Shown piece by piece: positions 6,828 through 13,097 of a stretch of DNA of 13,097 bases. A program made the position numbers and the translations under genes. Origin of the DNA: Hyphomicrobiales bacterium (GTDB lineage: Bacteria; Pseudomonadota; Alphaproteobacteria; Rhizobiales; S144-35); NCBI GenBank assembly GCA_015494185.1, contig WGBT01000301.1, positions 1 through 13,097 of the forward strand, given 5' to 3'. Numbering within the stretch: the first letter of the stretch is position 1; the number at the start of each line of letters is the position of its first letter. Under the pieces are notes generated by a model, which worked only from the letters and a program-made list of their open reading frames with translations, was not told the origin of the DNA and searched no databases.

Positions 6828-7595
6828 TCAAATTCCCGTCCGCATTCCGCCGCTTCGCTTAAGAAGCGCATTGTAGACCGTCTCGAAATCCTCGCCCTCT
6901 TTGAGCCTTGCCAACAGTTCGACCACAGCCGGCGCCCCGCCCGCTTGTTTCATCCATTTGCGCACTTCATGGGCCGCAGCCGTATAGTAATCGCGGATCG
7001 AGCCCCGCACGGCCGCCCATTGTGCCGGCGTGCTCAACTTGCGCATATCGGGCGGGGGACCTTTGGCCAACAGCTTCTTATAGGCGTCTTCAGAATGTTT
7101 GGGATCGTCTGAAACCACCACGGCAAGCCCTTCATTGAACCATACCGGCAAGACACCAAATTTGCCACGCCGTCCCAGGCGATAAGCAATCTCAATGTGA
7201 GTATATTCGTGAATGACGGTGGTCAGATCGCCCAGACTGGCCGGGGAAATCTGGAAGAAACGTTGACCATAGGCCGCGCCATGTTGAATTTGCCCGTTCC
7301 CGGGACGCGGCCCGCCAATACGCTCATAGCAATCCCAGGTGCTACAGGCGATGACCCTTGGATGACCGGAGGCGCGCCCGAAAAATGCCGCCACTTTTTG
7401 CCGTGCCTTGGTGTAATTCTGTAAAAAACGGTGCCGGTCTTGTGGAGACATTTCAATGCCCACATAGACATTGTCGGCGATTTCTTCGACTTCAAAAGTC
7501 GAGGTGAAAATCTTGCGCTCCATCAACGGCCCAGCACCAATGACAGCAACCAAGGCCGCGATGACAAGATAAAAGAGAAGATTGCTGCTTTTCAT
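6828..7595 (-). CDS. Membrane-anchored HEXXH metallopeptidase-like protein
   Basis: From the ATG at 7595 the product has 255 residues. It begins with a short polar end and one hydrophobic helix (about 5-23), either a signal anchor or a signal peptide, so the rest should face the periplasm. The zinc motif HEYTH (129-133) is followed by WFNEGLAV with Glu155, the HEXXH...E arrangement of gluzincins; lPvWFNEGLA closely fits the peptidase MA-like family (Pfam Peptidase_MA_2). Cys84 and Cys89 might form a disulfide in the periplasm. An in-frame TTG at 7655 would add 20 residues; the ATG is preferred because the membrane segment then sits at the N-terminus, though neither start has a Shine-Dalgarno site. 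This is not a standard dcw gene. Its substrate is unknown; a role in envelope processing is inferred only from location and neighbours. Confidence 0.8.
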   Translation of the reverse strand: MKSSNLLFYLVIAALVAVIGAGPLMERKIFTSTFEVEEIADNVYVGIEMSPQDRHRFLQNYTKARQKVAAFFGRASGHPRVIACSTWDCYERIGGPRPGNGQIQHGAAYGQRFFQISPASLGDLTTVIHEYTHIEIAYRLGRRGKFGVLPVWFNEGLAVVVSDDPKHSEDAYKKLLAKGPPPDMRKLSTPAQWAAVRGSIRDYYTAAAHEVRKWMKQAGGAPAVVELLARLKEGEDFETVYNALLKRSGGMRTGI

Positions 7596-7684
7596 TGGCA
7601 AAGTGTCTTTATGGTGAAATGTTGCGGTAACAGAAGGGGTGAACTCTTCTTTCAAATATAAATAAGGTCATATTTCCCTTTGAC

Positions 7685-7713
7685 TTTATAGTCAGTACCA
7701 ATGCCCCCCAAAA
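7685..7713 (-). promoter_or_regulatory. Weak candidate promoter for the metallopeptidase-ddl-ftsQA unit
   Basis: TATAAA (minus strand, 7685-7690) is a five-of-six match to the -10 hexamer; the -35 position 17 bases upstream (TTTTGG, 7708-7713) is poor. The -10 sits in a small inverted repeat, TGACT/AGTCA (7681-7694). Initiation would give a leader of about 83 bases. Its position after a terminator-like hairpin adds modest support. Confidence 0.22.
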
Positions 7714-7797
7714 CGCTCACCATGGAATGGATGGACGGATCTGATATTGTCAGCCGGGGCTGTTGCGGGTGGAGGCAAATTTTATATTTCTATCCCC

Positions 7798-7835
7798 AAA
7801 ACGGCTTGCAAGAGCAATCAAGGGTAATCAAGCCG
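7798..7835 (-). terminator. Terminator-like hairpin directly after murB
   Basis: CGGCTTG (7829-7835 read on the minus strand) and CAAGCCG (7802-7808) form a perfect 7-bp GC-rich stem, followed by TTTT (7798-7801). The hairpin begins five bases after the murB stop. The 20-base loop and short T-tract make it a weak intrinsic terminator. The loop region also holds two AATCAAG copies ten bases apart (7816-7822, 7826-7832). Confidence 0.38.
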
Positions 7836-7840
7836 CCTTG

Positions 7841-8788
7841 TTACGCCGCGGCAATCAGCTCCTCCGCATCGAGGGGCACGCCAATGCGCCGGATTTCCCA
7901 TTGCAATTCAATGCCAGAATGCTCAAAAACCCGCTTACGCACGGTTTCCCCCAAACGCTCGATATCGGCGGCTGTGGCATTGTTGTCATTGATCAGAAAA
8001 TTGCAGTGCTTTTCCGAGACATGAGCGCCGCCGATCCGTAAGCCGCGGCAGCCGGCAGCATCGATCAGTTGCCATGAAGAATGCTGCGGCGGGTTTTTGA
8101 AGGTCGATCCCCCGGTGCGGCTTTTCACCGGCTGTTTTTCCTCCCGATAGGCGGCGACTTCGCGCATTTCCTGCTCCAAAACGGCGGGATCGCCGGGCGG
8201 GCCTTCAAACACCGCTTCAGTGAAGATGAGGTCTTCTGGCGCACTGCAATGGCGATAGGCATAGCCCATGTCTTTGTTGTCCAACAGATGCAGATTGCCT
8301 TGCCGGTCGATGGCGCGCGCGGAGACCAGAAAATCACAGGTTTCGCCTCCATGGGCGCCGGCATTCATCCGCAGCGCCCCGCCCACCGAGCCGGGAATGC
8401 CGCGGTAAAAGGCCATGCCGCCGATCCCAGCCCGGGCAGCCGCCTGTGCCAGCCGCAGATCCGGCACCGAAGCGCCGACCCGAAGCCGCAAGCCGTCCTC
8501 AACGGTAATCTTGTTGAAACCACGCCCCAGACGGATGACCACCCCAGGGATTCCCCCATCACGCACAATCAGATTCGAGGCCAGGCCGATCACCGTGACC
8601 GGAATTTCCGTCGGCAGATTGGCGAGAAAATAGCGCAGGTCCTCTTCATCGGCAGGCTTGAAAAATAGCTGTGCCGGACCGCCCACGCGAAACCAGGTCA
8701 GCGGCGCCATCGGCTCATTGGCGCTCAGCTGCCCGCGCAACTCTCCCATCGCCGCCTTGACATCATCAAGAATATTCTCAAAGGCCAT
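7841..8788 (-). CDS. murB: UDP-N-acetylenolpyruvoylglucosamine reductase (MurB)
   Basis: Cytoplasmic FAD enzyme that reduces UDP-GlcNAc-enolpyruvate with NADPH to UDP-MurNAc. The 315 residues contain the FAD-binding segments GLASNLIVRDGG (68-79) and YRGIPGSVGGALRMNAGAHG (128-147), the GGSTFKNP motif with the proton-donor Ser228, and the C-terminal WEIRRIG with Glu298. The start at 8788 has AAGGGAAG six bases upstream and gives a family-like N-terminus. An in-frame ATG at 8860 would add 24 mostly basic residues and has no ribosome site, so it is rejected. A 102-base gap separates it from murC; the hairpin right after its stop suggests some transcripts end here. Confidence 0.96.
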   Translation of the reverse strand: MAFENILDDVKAAMGELRGQLSANEPMAPLTWFRVGGPAQLFFKPADEEDLRYFLANLPTEIPVTVIGLASNLIVRDGGIPGVVIRLGRGFNKITVEDGLRLRVGASVPDLRLAQAAARAGIGGMAFYRGIPGSVGGALRMNAGAHGGETCDFLVSARAIDRQGNLHLLDNKDMGYAYRHCSAPEDLIFTEAVFEGPPGDPAVLEQEMREVAAYREEKQPVKSRTGGSTFKNPPQHSSWQLIDAAGCRGLRIGGAHVSEKHCNFLINDNNATAADIERLGETVRKRVFEHSGIELQWEIRRIGVPLDAEELIAAA

Positions 8789-8794
8789 TTTTCG

Positions 8795-8802
8795 CTTCCC
8801 TT
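8795..8802 (-). promoter_or_regulatory. Ribosome binding site of murB
   Basis: AAGGGAAG on the minus strand, six bases before the ATG at 8788, within a purine-rich stretch. It decides the murB start against the in-frame ATG at 8860. Confidence 0.55.
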
Positions 8803-8890
8803 TGTTTTTTTCCTTGCCCCCTGTTTCCCAAAGCCTGACCGCAACGCCATAGCCACACATGATAGGTTCGATTACGACAGGATAACGGCT

Positions 8891-10339
8891 TCAAGCTGGC
8901 GTTTTTTGCGGGGATTGTTTGTGCCGACTCTTAGCATTGAGATATTTCGGCAGCGCGTTCATCCAGGCGGAAATCGTCCCCGCTCCCACGCCAATGACAA
9001 GGTCCCCCGGTTTGACCGTTTTTTCCATGAAAAGCCGCACCGTGGCTTCGCCATCCATTGTGACCACCTCGGCCTTGCCGCGCGCCTTGATCTTATCGGC
9101 CAGGACCCGGTGATTGACATCTGGTATAGGCGCTTCCCCGGCTTCAAACACTGGGGCCGCCAATACGATATCGGCTTCATCCACACAGGTTACGAATTCA
9201 TCGAATAGATTTTGCAAACGGCTATAGCGATGCGGTTGCAAGATACAGATCAGCCGGCCATGGGTAATCGCGCGCGCTGCTTTGAGCACTTCCGCGATTT
9301 CCACCGGGTGATGGGCGTAATCGTCATAAAAATCGGCGCCATTGAAACTGCCGGTCTTGGTGAAACGGCGTTTGACCCCCCCAAAGGCGGCCAAGGCTTC
9401 ACGAATGGTGTCGTCTGACAACCCCAGTTCAGAGGCCACCGCCACGGCCGCCAGGGCGTTGATGGCATTGTAACGCCCCGGAATCGGTATCGAGATATCG
9501 CGAATTCGCCGTTGCCCGCCTTTGGTTTTGGGGCCCAGATGGACATCGAACATCATTGCCCCGCCAAAGGCGCGGAGATTGACCAGTTGCACATCGGCCC
9601 CCCCGCTTTCGCCATAGCTGAGGATGCGGCGCCCATAACGGTCTTTCATGGTTTCCCGCAGCACTTCTTGAACACCCTTGTGATCATGACAGGCGACCAG
9701 CAGGCCATAATAGGGGATCTGCGTCATGAAGCGGGCAAAGGCGGCTTTCATCTTTTCATAAGAGCCATAATAATCGAGGTGTTCCGGATCCATATTGGTG
9801 ATTACACCGATCTGGCTGGGCAATACGGCGAATGTGCCGTCAGATTCATCGGCCTCGACCACCATCCAATTGCTTTTGCCAATGCGGGCATTCGAGCCCC
9901 AGTCATTGACGATACCGCCATTGATCACCGTGGGATCCAGGCCGCCATGTTCCAACAAGGTTGCAATCAGTGAGGTGGTCGTGGTTTTGCCATGGGTGCC
10001 GGTTACCGAAATCGTGGCGTAAGTGCGCATCAGCTCGGCCAACATCTCCGCGCGGCGAATGACCGGCAAGCCCAGCCGGATCGCTTCTTCAAGTTCTGGA
10101 TTGCCTCGTTTGACGGCGGTCGAGATCACCACATAACGGGCATTGCGCAGATTTTCCGCCGCATGTCCCACGAAGACGGTGGCACCTTGTTGCCGCAGCC
10201 GTTTCACATTGGCATTTTCGTTGAGGTCAGAGCCTTGCACCGCAATGTTTTGCGACAGTAAAATTTCGGCGATCGCACTCATCCCAATGCCGCCGATGCC
10301 GATGATATGATAGGGGCCAAGCCCATGAGGTATTTGCAT
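8891..10339 (-). CDS. murC: UDP-N-acetylmuramate--L-alanine ligase (MurC)
   Basis: Cytoplasmic ATP-dependent ligase that adds the first amino acid, L-alanine, to UDP-MurNAc. The 482-residue protein has the Rossmann-type UDP-binding start GIGGIGMSAIAEIL (14-27), the ATP P-loop GTHGKTT (114-120), EADESDGTF (162-170), NMDPEHLDYYG (182-192), DDYAHHP (339-345) and QPHRYSR (369-375), in the order expected for the Mur ligase N-terminal, central and C-terminal domains. Length is typical. AGGA lies ten bases before the ATG. MurC precedes MurB, which makes its substrate. The 113-base gap after murG carries a candidate extended -10 element and a short tandem repeat, so murC may also be transcribed from its own start. 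Confidence 0.97.
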   Translation of the reverse strand: MQIPHGLGPYHIIGIGGIGMSAIAEILLSQNIAVQGSDLNENANVKRLRQQGATVFVGHAAENLRNARYVVISTAVKRGNPELEEAIRLGLPVIRRAEMLAELMRTYATISVTGTHGKTTTTSLIATLLEHGGLDPTVINGGIVNDWGSNARIGKSNWMVVEADESDGTFAVLPSQIGVITNMDPEHLDYYGSYEKMKAAFARFMTQIPYYGLLVACHDHKGVQEVLRETMKDRYGRRILSYGESGGADVQLVNLRAFGGAMMFDVHLGPKTKGGQRRIRDISIPIPGRYNAINALAAVAVASELGLSDDTIREALAAFGGVKRRFTKTGSFNGADFYDDYAHHPVEIAEVLKAARAITHGRLICILQPHRYSRLQNLFDEFVTCVDEADIVLAAPVFEAGEAPIPDVNHRVLADKIKARGKAEVVTMDGEATVRLFMEKTVKPGDLVIGVGAGTISAWMNALPKYLNAKSRHKQSPQKTPA

Positions 10340-10360
10340 AAAATTCCCGTCCTGGCATTG

Positions 10361-10384
10361 CCGTCATTGCCGCCGTCATTGTCG
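10361..10384. repeat. Two tandem 12-base repeats upstream of murC
   Basis: CCGTCATTGCCG (10361-10372) is followed at once by CCGTCATTGTCG (10373-10384), differing at one base. The pair lies 22 bases before the murC start codon on the transcribed side. It may come from slippage; a regulatory role is not supported. Confidence 0.5.
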
Positions 10385-10402
10385 ATCCGGCTGAAGTCTT
10401 CA

Positions 10403-10411
10403 TTTATAACA
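10403..10411 (-). promoter_or_regulatory. Candidate extended -10 promoter of murC
   Basis: On the minus strand TG-T-TATAAA matches the extended -10 pattern TGnTATAAT with one mismatch; no convincing -35 hexamer is visible. It lies in the murG-murC gap, about 63 bases before the murC ATG. This would be an internal promoter supplementing read-through from ftsW-murG. Confidence 0.3.
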
Positions 10412-10452
10412 CGAATTATGGGTGATTCGCGACGCTTGCCAGCAAAAAACGC

Positions 10453-11556
10453 TCATTGACCACGGCGGGCCAAGTCTTCCACCAGATTCGCAAGGTCCTT
10501 GACCGCTTCAGGTTTGCCAACCGCGCGTGCGGCAGCTGCGGCTTGTTCGAGAATATCGGGCATTTCCATGACGCCACTGAGGCGTTCGGCCAGATTTTCG
10601 GGGGTGATGTCTTTCTGCTGCAGACAGACCGCCCCTCCAGCCCGTTCAAGCTCGGTGGCATTGGCCAATTGATCATTGTCCACGGCATGGGGTAAAGGCA
10701 CTAGAATCGATGGCCGGCCAAGAACGGCCAGTTCGCTGACCGTTGAGGCGCCGGCCCGCCCGATCACCAAATGAGCAATCGCCATCAACTCCGGCAGATT
10801 GGTGAAGAAAGAGGCCAATTCGCAACGGATCCCCGCGTCATAATAGGCCGCGCGGACGCGCTCGAGATCTTCCGGCCGGCATTGCTGAACGACGATCAGC
10901 CGCGCCTTTAGGTCGGGGCGTAACAGCGCCAGGGCCGCAGGCACCATATCCGCAAAAAAACGTGCGCCCTGACTGCCGCCAAAGACCAGCAGGGAAAACG
11001 GCGCGCCCGGGCCTGAAGGCTGATAGGGCCTGTCTTTCAGGGCAAGCACCGCATCGCGCACCGGATTGCCGGTGAACACGCATTTTTCGCGAGCCTCGGC
11101 AGGCAGTTTTTGCACTTCGGGAAAAGACAGGGCAATGGCATTGACCCGCTTTGCCAACATCCGGTTGGCGCGCCCCATCACCGCATTTTGTTCATGAAGC
11201 AGGGTGGGGATCCCAAGCCTGTTGGCTGCCATGACCGGCGGGAAGGTGGGATAACCGCCAAAACCGGCCATCGCCAAGGGAGGTTCTTTTTGCAGCGCTT
11301 TTTTGGCCGCCCGCACACCACGCATCAATGTCAGTGCGGTTTTCATCACCGCAACCGGCGAACGGCTTTTAAGGGTTGCTGAGGGAATGCGGATGATGTG
11401 CCGCGCTGGAAAATTCTGCCCAAAACTTTCCCCGCGCCTGTCCGTCATCAAATCCACCGTATAGCCGCGGCGTGTAAGTTCTTCTGACAATGCAAATGCT
11501 GGAAAGAGATGGCCCCCCGTTCCCCCGGCGGTGACGACAATTGTTCCCTCTGACAC
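10453..11556 (-). CDS. murG: Lipid II synthase, N-acetylglucosaminyltransferase (MurG)
   Basis: Peripheral inner-membrane GT-B glycosyltransferase that transfers GlcNAc from UDP-GlcNAc to lipid I, making lipid II on the cytoplasmic face. The 367 residues show GGTGGHLFPA (11-20), HEQNAVMGRANR (121-132), the second G-loop GGSQGA (193-198), GRAGASTVSELA (266-277) and the donor-binding PHAVDNDQLANA (289-300). The start is a GTG at 11556, supported by GGAG seven bases upstream and a family-like N-terminus. Length is normal. It follows ftsW by 115 bases; its lipid II product is the substrate that FtsW polymerises after flipping. Confidence 0.97.
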   Translation of the reverse strand: MSEGTIVVTAGGTGGHLFPAFALSEELTRRGYTVDLMTDRRGESFGQNFPARHIIRIPSATLKSRSPVAVMKTALTLMRGVRAAKKALQKEPPLAMAGFGGYPTFPPVMAANRLGIPTLLHEQNAVMGRANRMLAKRVNAIALSFPEVQKLPAEAREKCVFTGNPVRDAVLALKDRPYQPSGPGAPFSLLVFGGSQGARFFADMVPAALALLRPDLKARLIVVQQCRPEDLERVRAAYYDAGIRCELASFFTNLPELMAIAHLVIGRAGASTVSELAVLGRPSILVPLPHAVDNDQLANATELERAGGAVCLQQKDITPENLAERLSGVMEMPDILEQAAAAARAVGKPEAVKDLANLVEDLARRGQ

Positions 11557-11671
11557 TGGCTGACTCCGGCCTCCATGATTATTGGGATCATTGTTTTGCT
11601 GACATAAAGATTTTCATCTCTTAACGCCGGGCAGGAAATGACGCAACACGGCATAATCGATTTGGCCCATA

Positions 11672-12877
11672 TTATTTGTAACTATGACGGGTAAGGGCCA
11701 AAATCGCTCCTGCCGCAAAGCCCATGCCAAGCATCGAAGAGCCGCCATAGGAGATGAACGGCAATGTCATGCCCTTGGCGGGAATAAGCCCGGCATTTAC
11801 CGCCATATTGATCAGCGCCTGTAAAGCGATGAGCAGAATCAAACCACTGACGGCAAGATAGGCGAAACCATCAGCAAGAAGCTTGGCCCGATAAAGGGTC
11901 CGCAAGGTCAAAACCGCAAAAAACATCGCCAGTGCGGCGCAGGCCAAAATGCCATATTCTTCCGCCAAGACCGAAAAGATGAAGTCGGAATGGGCGTCGG
12001 GCAATTGCATCTTGATCCGCCCTTCGCCAGGGCCAACCCCAAGCCAGCCGCCTTCCAAAAAGGAGCGCAGCGCCCGCCCGGTCTGATAACCATCTCCAAT
12101 GGTGGGATCCAAAAAACTGTCGATGCGAAACCGGACATGAGGCAACAGCTGATAAGCCATGACACCAGCAAGTAAAATCGTCCCCGAAAACAGGCCGACC
12201 CAGATCAACGGAAGCCCTGCCAGAAAGAAAAGCGTTCCCCAGATGACGGCAATAACCACGGCCTGGCCAAAATCCGGTTGCAGCGCCAAAAGCCCAACAA
12301 AAATCACCAACAGCCCGGTTGCAATCGGCAAGGCCGGCATATCCGTATGTTTTTGATATTCCGCAAACAACCAGGCCGAGAGAATGACGAAGGCTGGCTT
12401 GGCGAGTTCAGAGGGCTGTAACGCATAGCCGCCATAACGCAGCCAGCGCCGTGCGCCCTTGATCTCCGGCCCCGTCAGTAAAGCCGTGATGATCATCACA
12501 AGGGCAAGGGCAAACAGCGCCAGACTAAGCCTGCGCAACTGCCGCGGGTTGAGCTGCGAGACCGCAACAATCGTCACCAGTGACAGGCTGGCCGCGATGA
12601 GATGGCGGGAAAAAAAGCGAAAACTGCCGGTGTCAAGCCGTGCCGCGATTGCTGGCGAAGCAGCCAGTGACAGCACGATCCCCACCCCGAGCAGGCCAAG
12701 GATCAAAAACAAGAAGCCGCGATCCAGACTTTTCCACCACTGGCCCCAATCGGTCATAGAGAGCGCGCGCGGTGTAGACAGATGATTGGAATGATTGGAA
12801 CGGCTGGTGATGACGCTGTCATTTTCCATTGGATTGTAATAAACCACATTTGACCTGACTGATGGTGAACGGTTCAT
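11672..12877 (-). CDS. ftsW: Septal peptidoglycan polymerase FtsW (SEDS family)
   Basis: Polytopic inner-membrane glycosyltransferase that polymerises lipid II at the septum with its partner penicillin-binding protein FtsI. The 401-residue product has about ten hydrophobic helices from residue 53 on, and SEDS motifs GPEIKGARRWLR (136-147), QPSELAK (154-160), LQPDFGQA (199-206), LPDAHSDFIF (292-301) with the family's catalytic-type Asp298, and PFISYGGSSML (373-383). The ATG at 12877 has AAGGA four bases upstream and is preferred; the first 40 residues are polar and not part of the conserved domain. Internal ATGs at codons 17 and 41 are alternatives, the last giving a more usual FtsW N-terminus. 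It is the first gene of the visible cluster, preceded by a good extended -10 element. Confidence 0.96.
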   Translation of the reverse strand: MNRSPSVRSNVVYYNPMENDSVITSRSNHSNHLSTPRALSMTDWGQWWKSLDRGFLFLILGLLGVGIVLSLAASPAIAARLDTGSFRFFSRHLIAASLSLVTIVAVSQLNPRQLRRLSLALFALALVMIITALLTGPEIKGARRWLRYGGYALQPSELAKPAFVILSAWLFAEYQKHTDMPALPIATGLLVIFVGLLALQPDFGQAVVIAVIWGTLFFLAGLPLIWVGLFSGTILLAGVMAYQLLPHVRFRIDSFLDPTIGDGYQTGRALRSFLEGGWLGVGPGEGRIKMQLPDAHSDFIFSVLAEEYGILACAALAMFFAVLTLRTLYRAKLLADGFAYLAVSGLILLIALQALINMAVNAGLIPAKGMTLPFISYGGSSMLGMGFAAGAILALTRHSYK

Positions 12878-12881
12878 CTGT

Positions 12882-12886
12882 TCCTT
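12882..12886 (-). promoter_or_regulatory. Ribosome binding site of ftsW
   Basis: AAGGA on the minus strand, four bases before the ATG at 12877. The spacing is short but acceptable. It supports the long FtsW form over the internal ATG at codon 41. Confidence 0.5.
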
Positions 12887-12947
12887 CTAGTCTGAATCTG
12901 TCCTTGTCTGCCATGGTCTCATCATGGAAGGTAAGGACGGATCTGAC

Positions 12948-12956
12948 ATTATACCA
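12948..12956 (-). promoter_or_regulatory. Extended -10 promoter ahead of ftsW
   Basis: On the minus strand TGG-TATAAT is an exact match to the extended -10 consensus TGnTATAAT. No good -35 hexamer lies 16-18 bases upstream, which extended -10 promoters tolerate. Transcription would start near 12941 and leave a leader of about 64 bases. This is the best promoter-like sequence in the window and sits where the ftsW transcript should begin. Confidence 0.5.
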
Positions 12957-13097
12957 ACGGTCCTTGGCCTTCATTCCTATAGCTTTCAATTTATTTCGAT
13001 TTCGCCCCTTCAAAGGGGTACGAAAAACATGAGCCGTCACTGATAAATGCCGCCGGTATTACCGCTTTCTGTCGCCTCGAAGGTTCTTCGTTAATTG
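12957..13097. other. Region upstream of ftsW without a recognised gene
   Basis: All three minus-strand frames from the window edge close early: one at once, one within 13 codons, and one after 34 codons at about 12990, with no resemblance to the MurD C-terminus. CCCCT-TCAA-AGGGG (13005-13018) and CGGTATTACCG (13054-13064) are small inverted repeats. The upstream neighbour of ftsW lies beyond the window or on the other strand. Confidence 0.35.

Noticed and set aside
7596..7655. Longer metallopeptidase starting at the TTG at 7655
   Set aside because: No ribosome site, and it would place 20 polar residues before the hydrophobic segment; the ATG at 7595 is more natural.
8789..8860. Longer MurB starting at the ATG at 8860
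   Set aside because: No ribosome site there, and the added 24 residues are unlike the family; AAGGGAAG supports the ATG at 8788.
12819..12914. 31-codon frame overlapping the ftsW start
   Set aside because: No ribosome site before its ATG and no family; the ftsW start with AAGGA explains the region better.
12990..13097. 34-codon open frame running in from the window edge on the minus strand
   Set aside because: It does not resemble MurD or any C-terminus I recognise, and a frame this short is expected by chance.
1..13097. tRNA, rRNA, CRISPR, insertion sequence or prophage signals
   Set aside because: No cloverleaf with a GTTCGA loop, no regular spaced repeats, no transposase or integrase frame, and no terminal inverted repeats were seen.

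Overview
The window is a division and cell wall (dcw) gene cluster. All ten convincing genes lie on the minus strand, so transcription runs from high to low coordinates: ftsW - murG - murC - murB - (a membrane-anchored zinc metallopeptidase-like gene) - ddl - ftsQ - ftsA - ftsZ - lpxC. This order, with lpxC directly after ftsZ, a long FtsZ linker ending in a PAFLRR-type tail peptide, and the style of the encoded proteins, points to an alphaproteobacterium with a Gram-negative envelope that makes lipid A. Base composition is moderate and does not identify a genus. No mobile element, CRISPR array, rRNA or tRNA was seen.

Layout. 1-319: no recognised gene; a few inverted repeats and a weak 54-codon ORF follow lpxC. 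320-1354: lpxC. 1355-1837: a long non-coding leader with inverted repeats. 1838-3490: ftsZ. 3491-3698: an AT-rich regulatory gap with a palindrome and repeated ATTGCAT boxes around a candidate extended -10 promoter. 3699-6775: ftsA, ftsQ and ddl, tightly packed, with a 4-base ATGA overlap between ftsQ and ftsA. 6828-7595: the unexpected metallopeptidase-like gene. 7596-7840: a gap with terminator-like and promoter-like signals. 7841-11556: murB, murC and murG with gaps of about 100 bases. 11672-12877: ftsW. 12878-13097: non-coding, with an exact extended -10 element ahead of ftsW; murD, the usual neighbour upstream of ftsW, is not seen in the bases available.

Function. MurB, MurC and Ddl make the UDP-MurNAc-peptide precursor and its D-Ala-D-Ala end. 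MurG finishes lipid II. FtsW polymerises it at the septum. FtsQ, FtsA and FtsZ assemble and anchor the divisome. LpxC commits UDP-GlcNAc derivatives to lipid A, so septal wall and outer-membrane synthesis are encoded side by side.

Most of the window is ordinary. The points worth a second look are the HEXXH protein between murB and ddl, the operator-like architecture upstream of ftsZ, a low-complexity insertion in LpxC, the structured lpxC leader, and the break upstream of ftsW. I found no clear evidence of a wholly new system; the metallopeptidase is the best candidate for undescribed biology.
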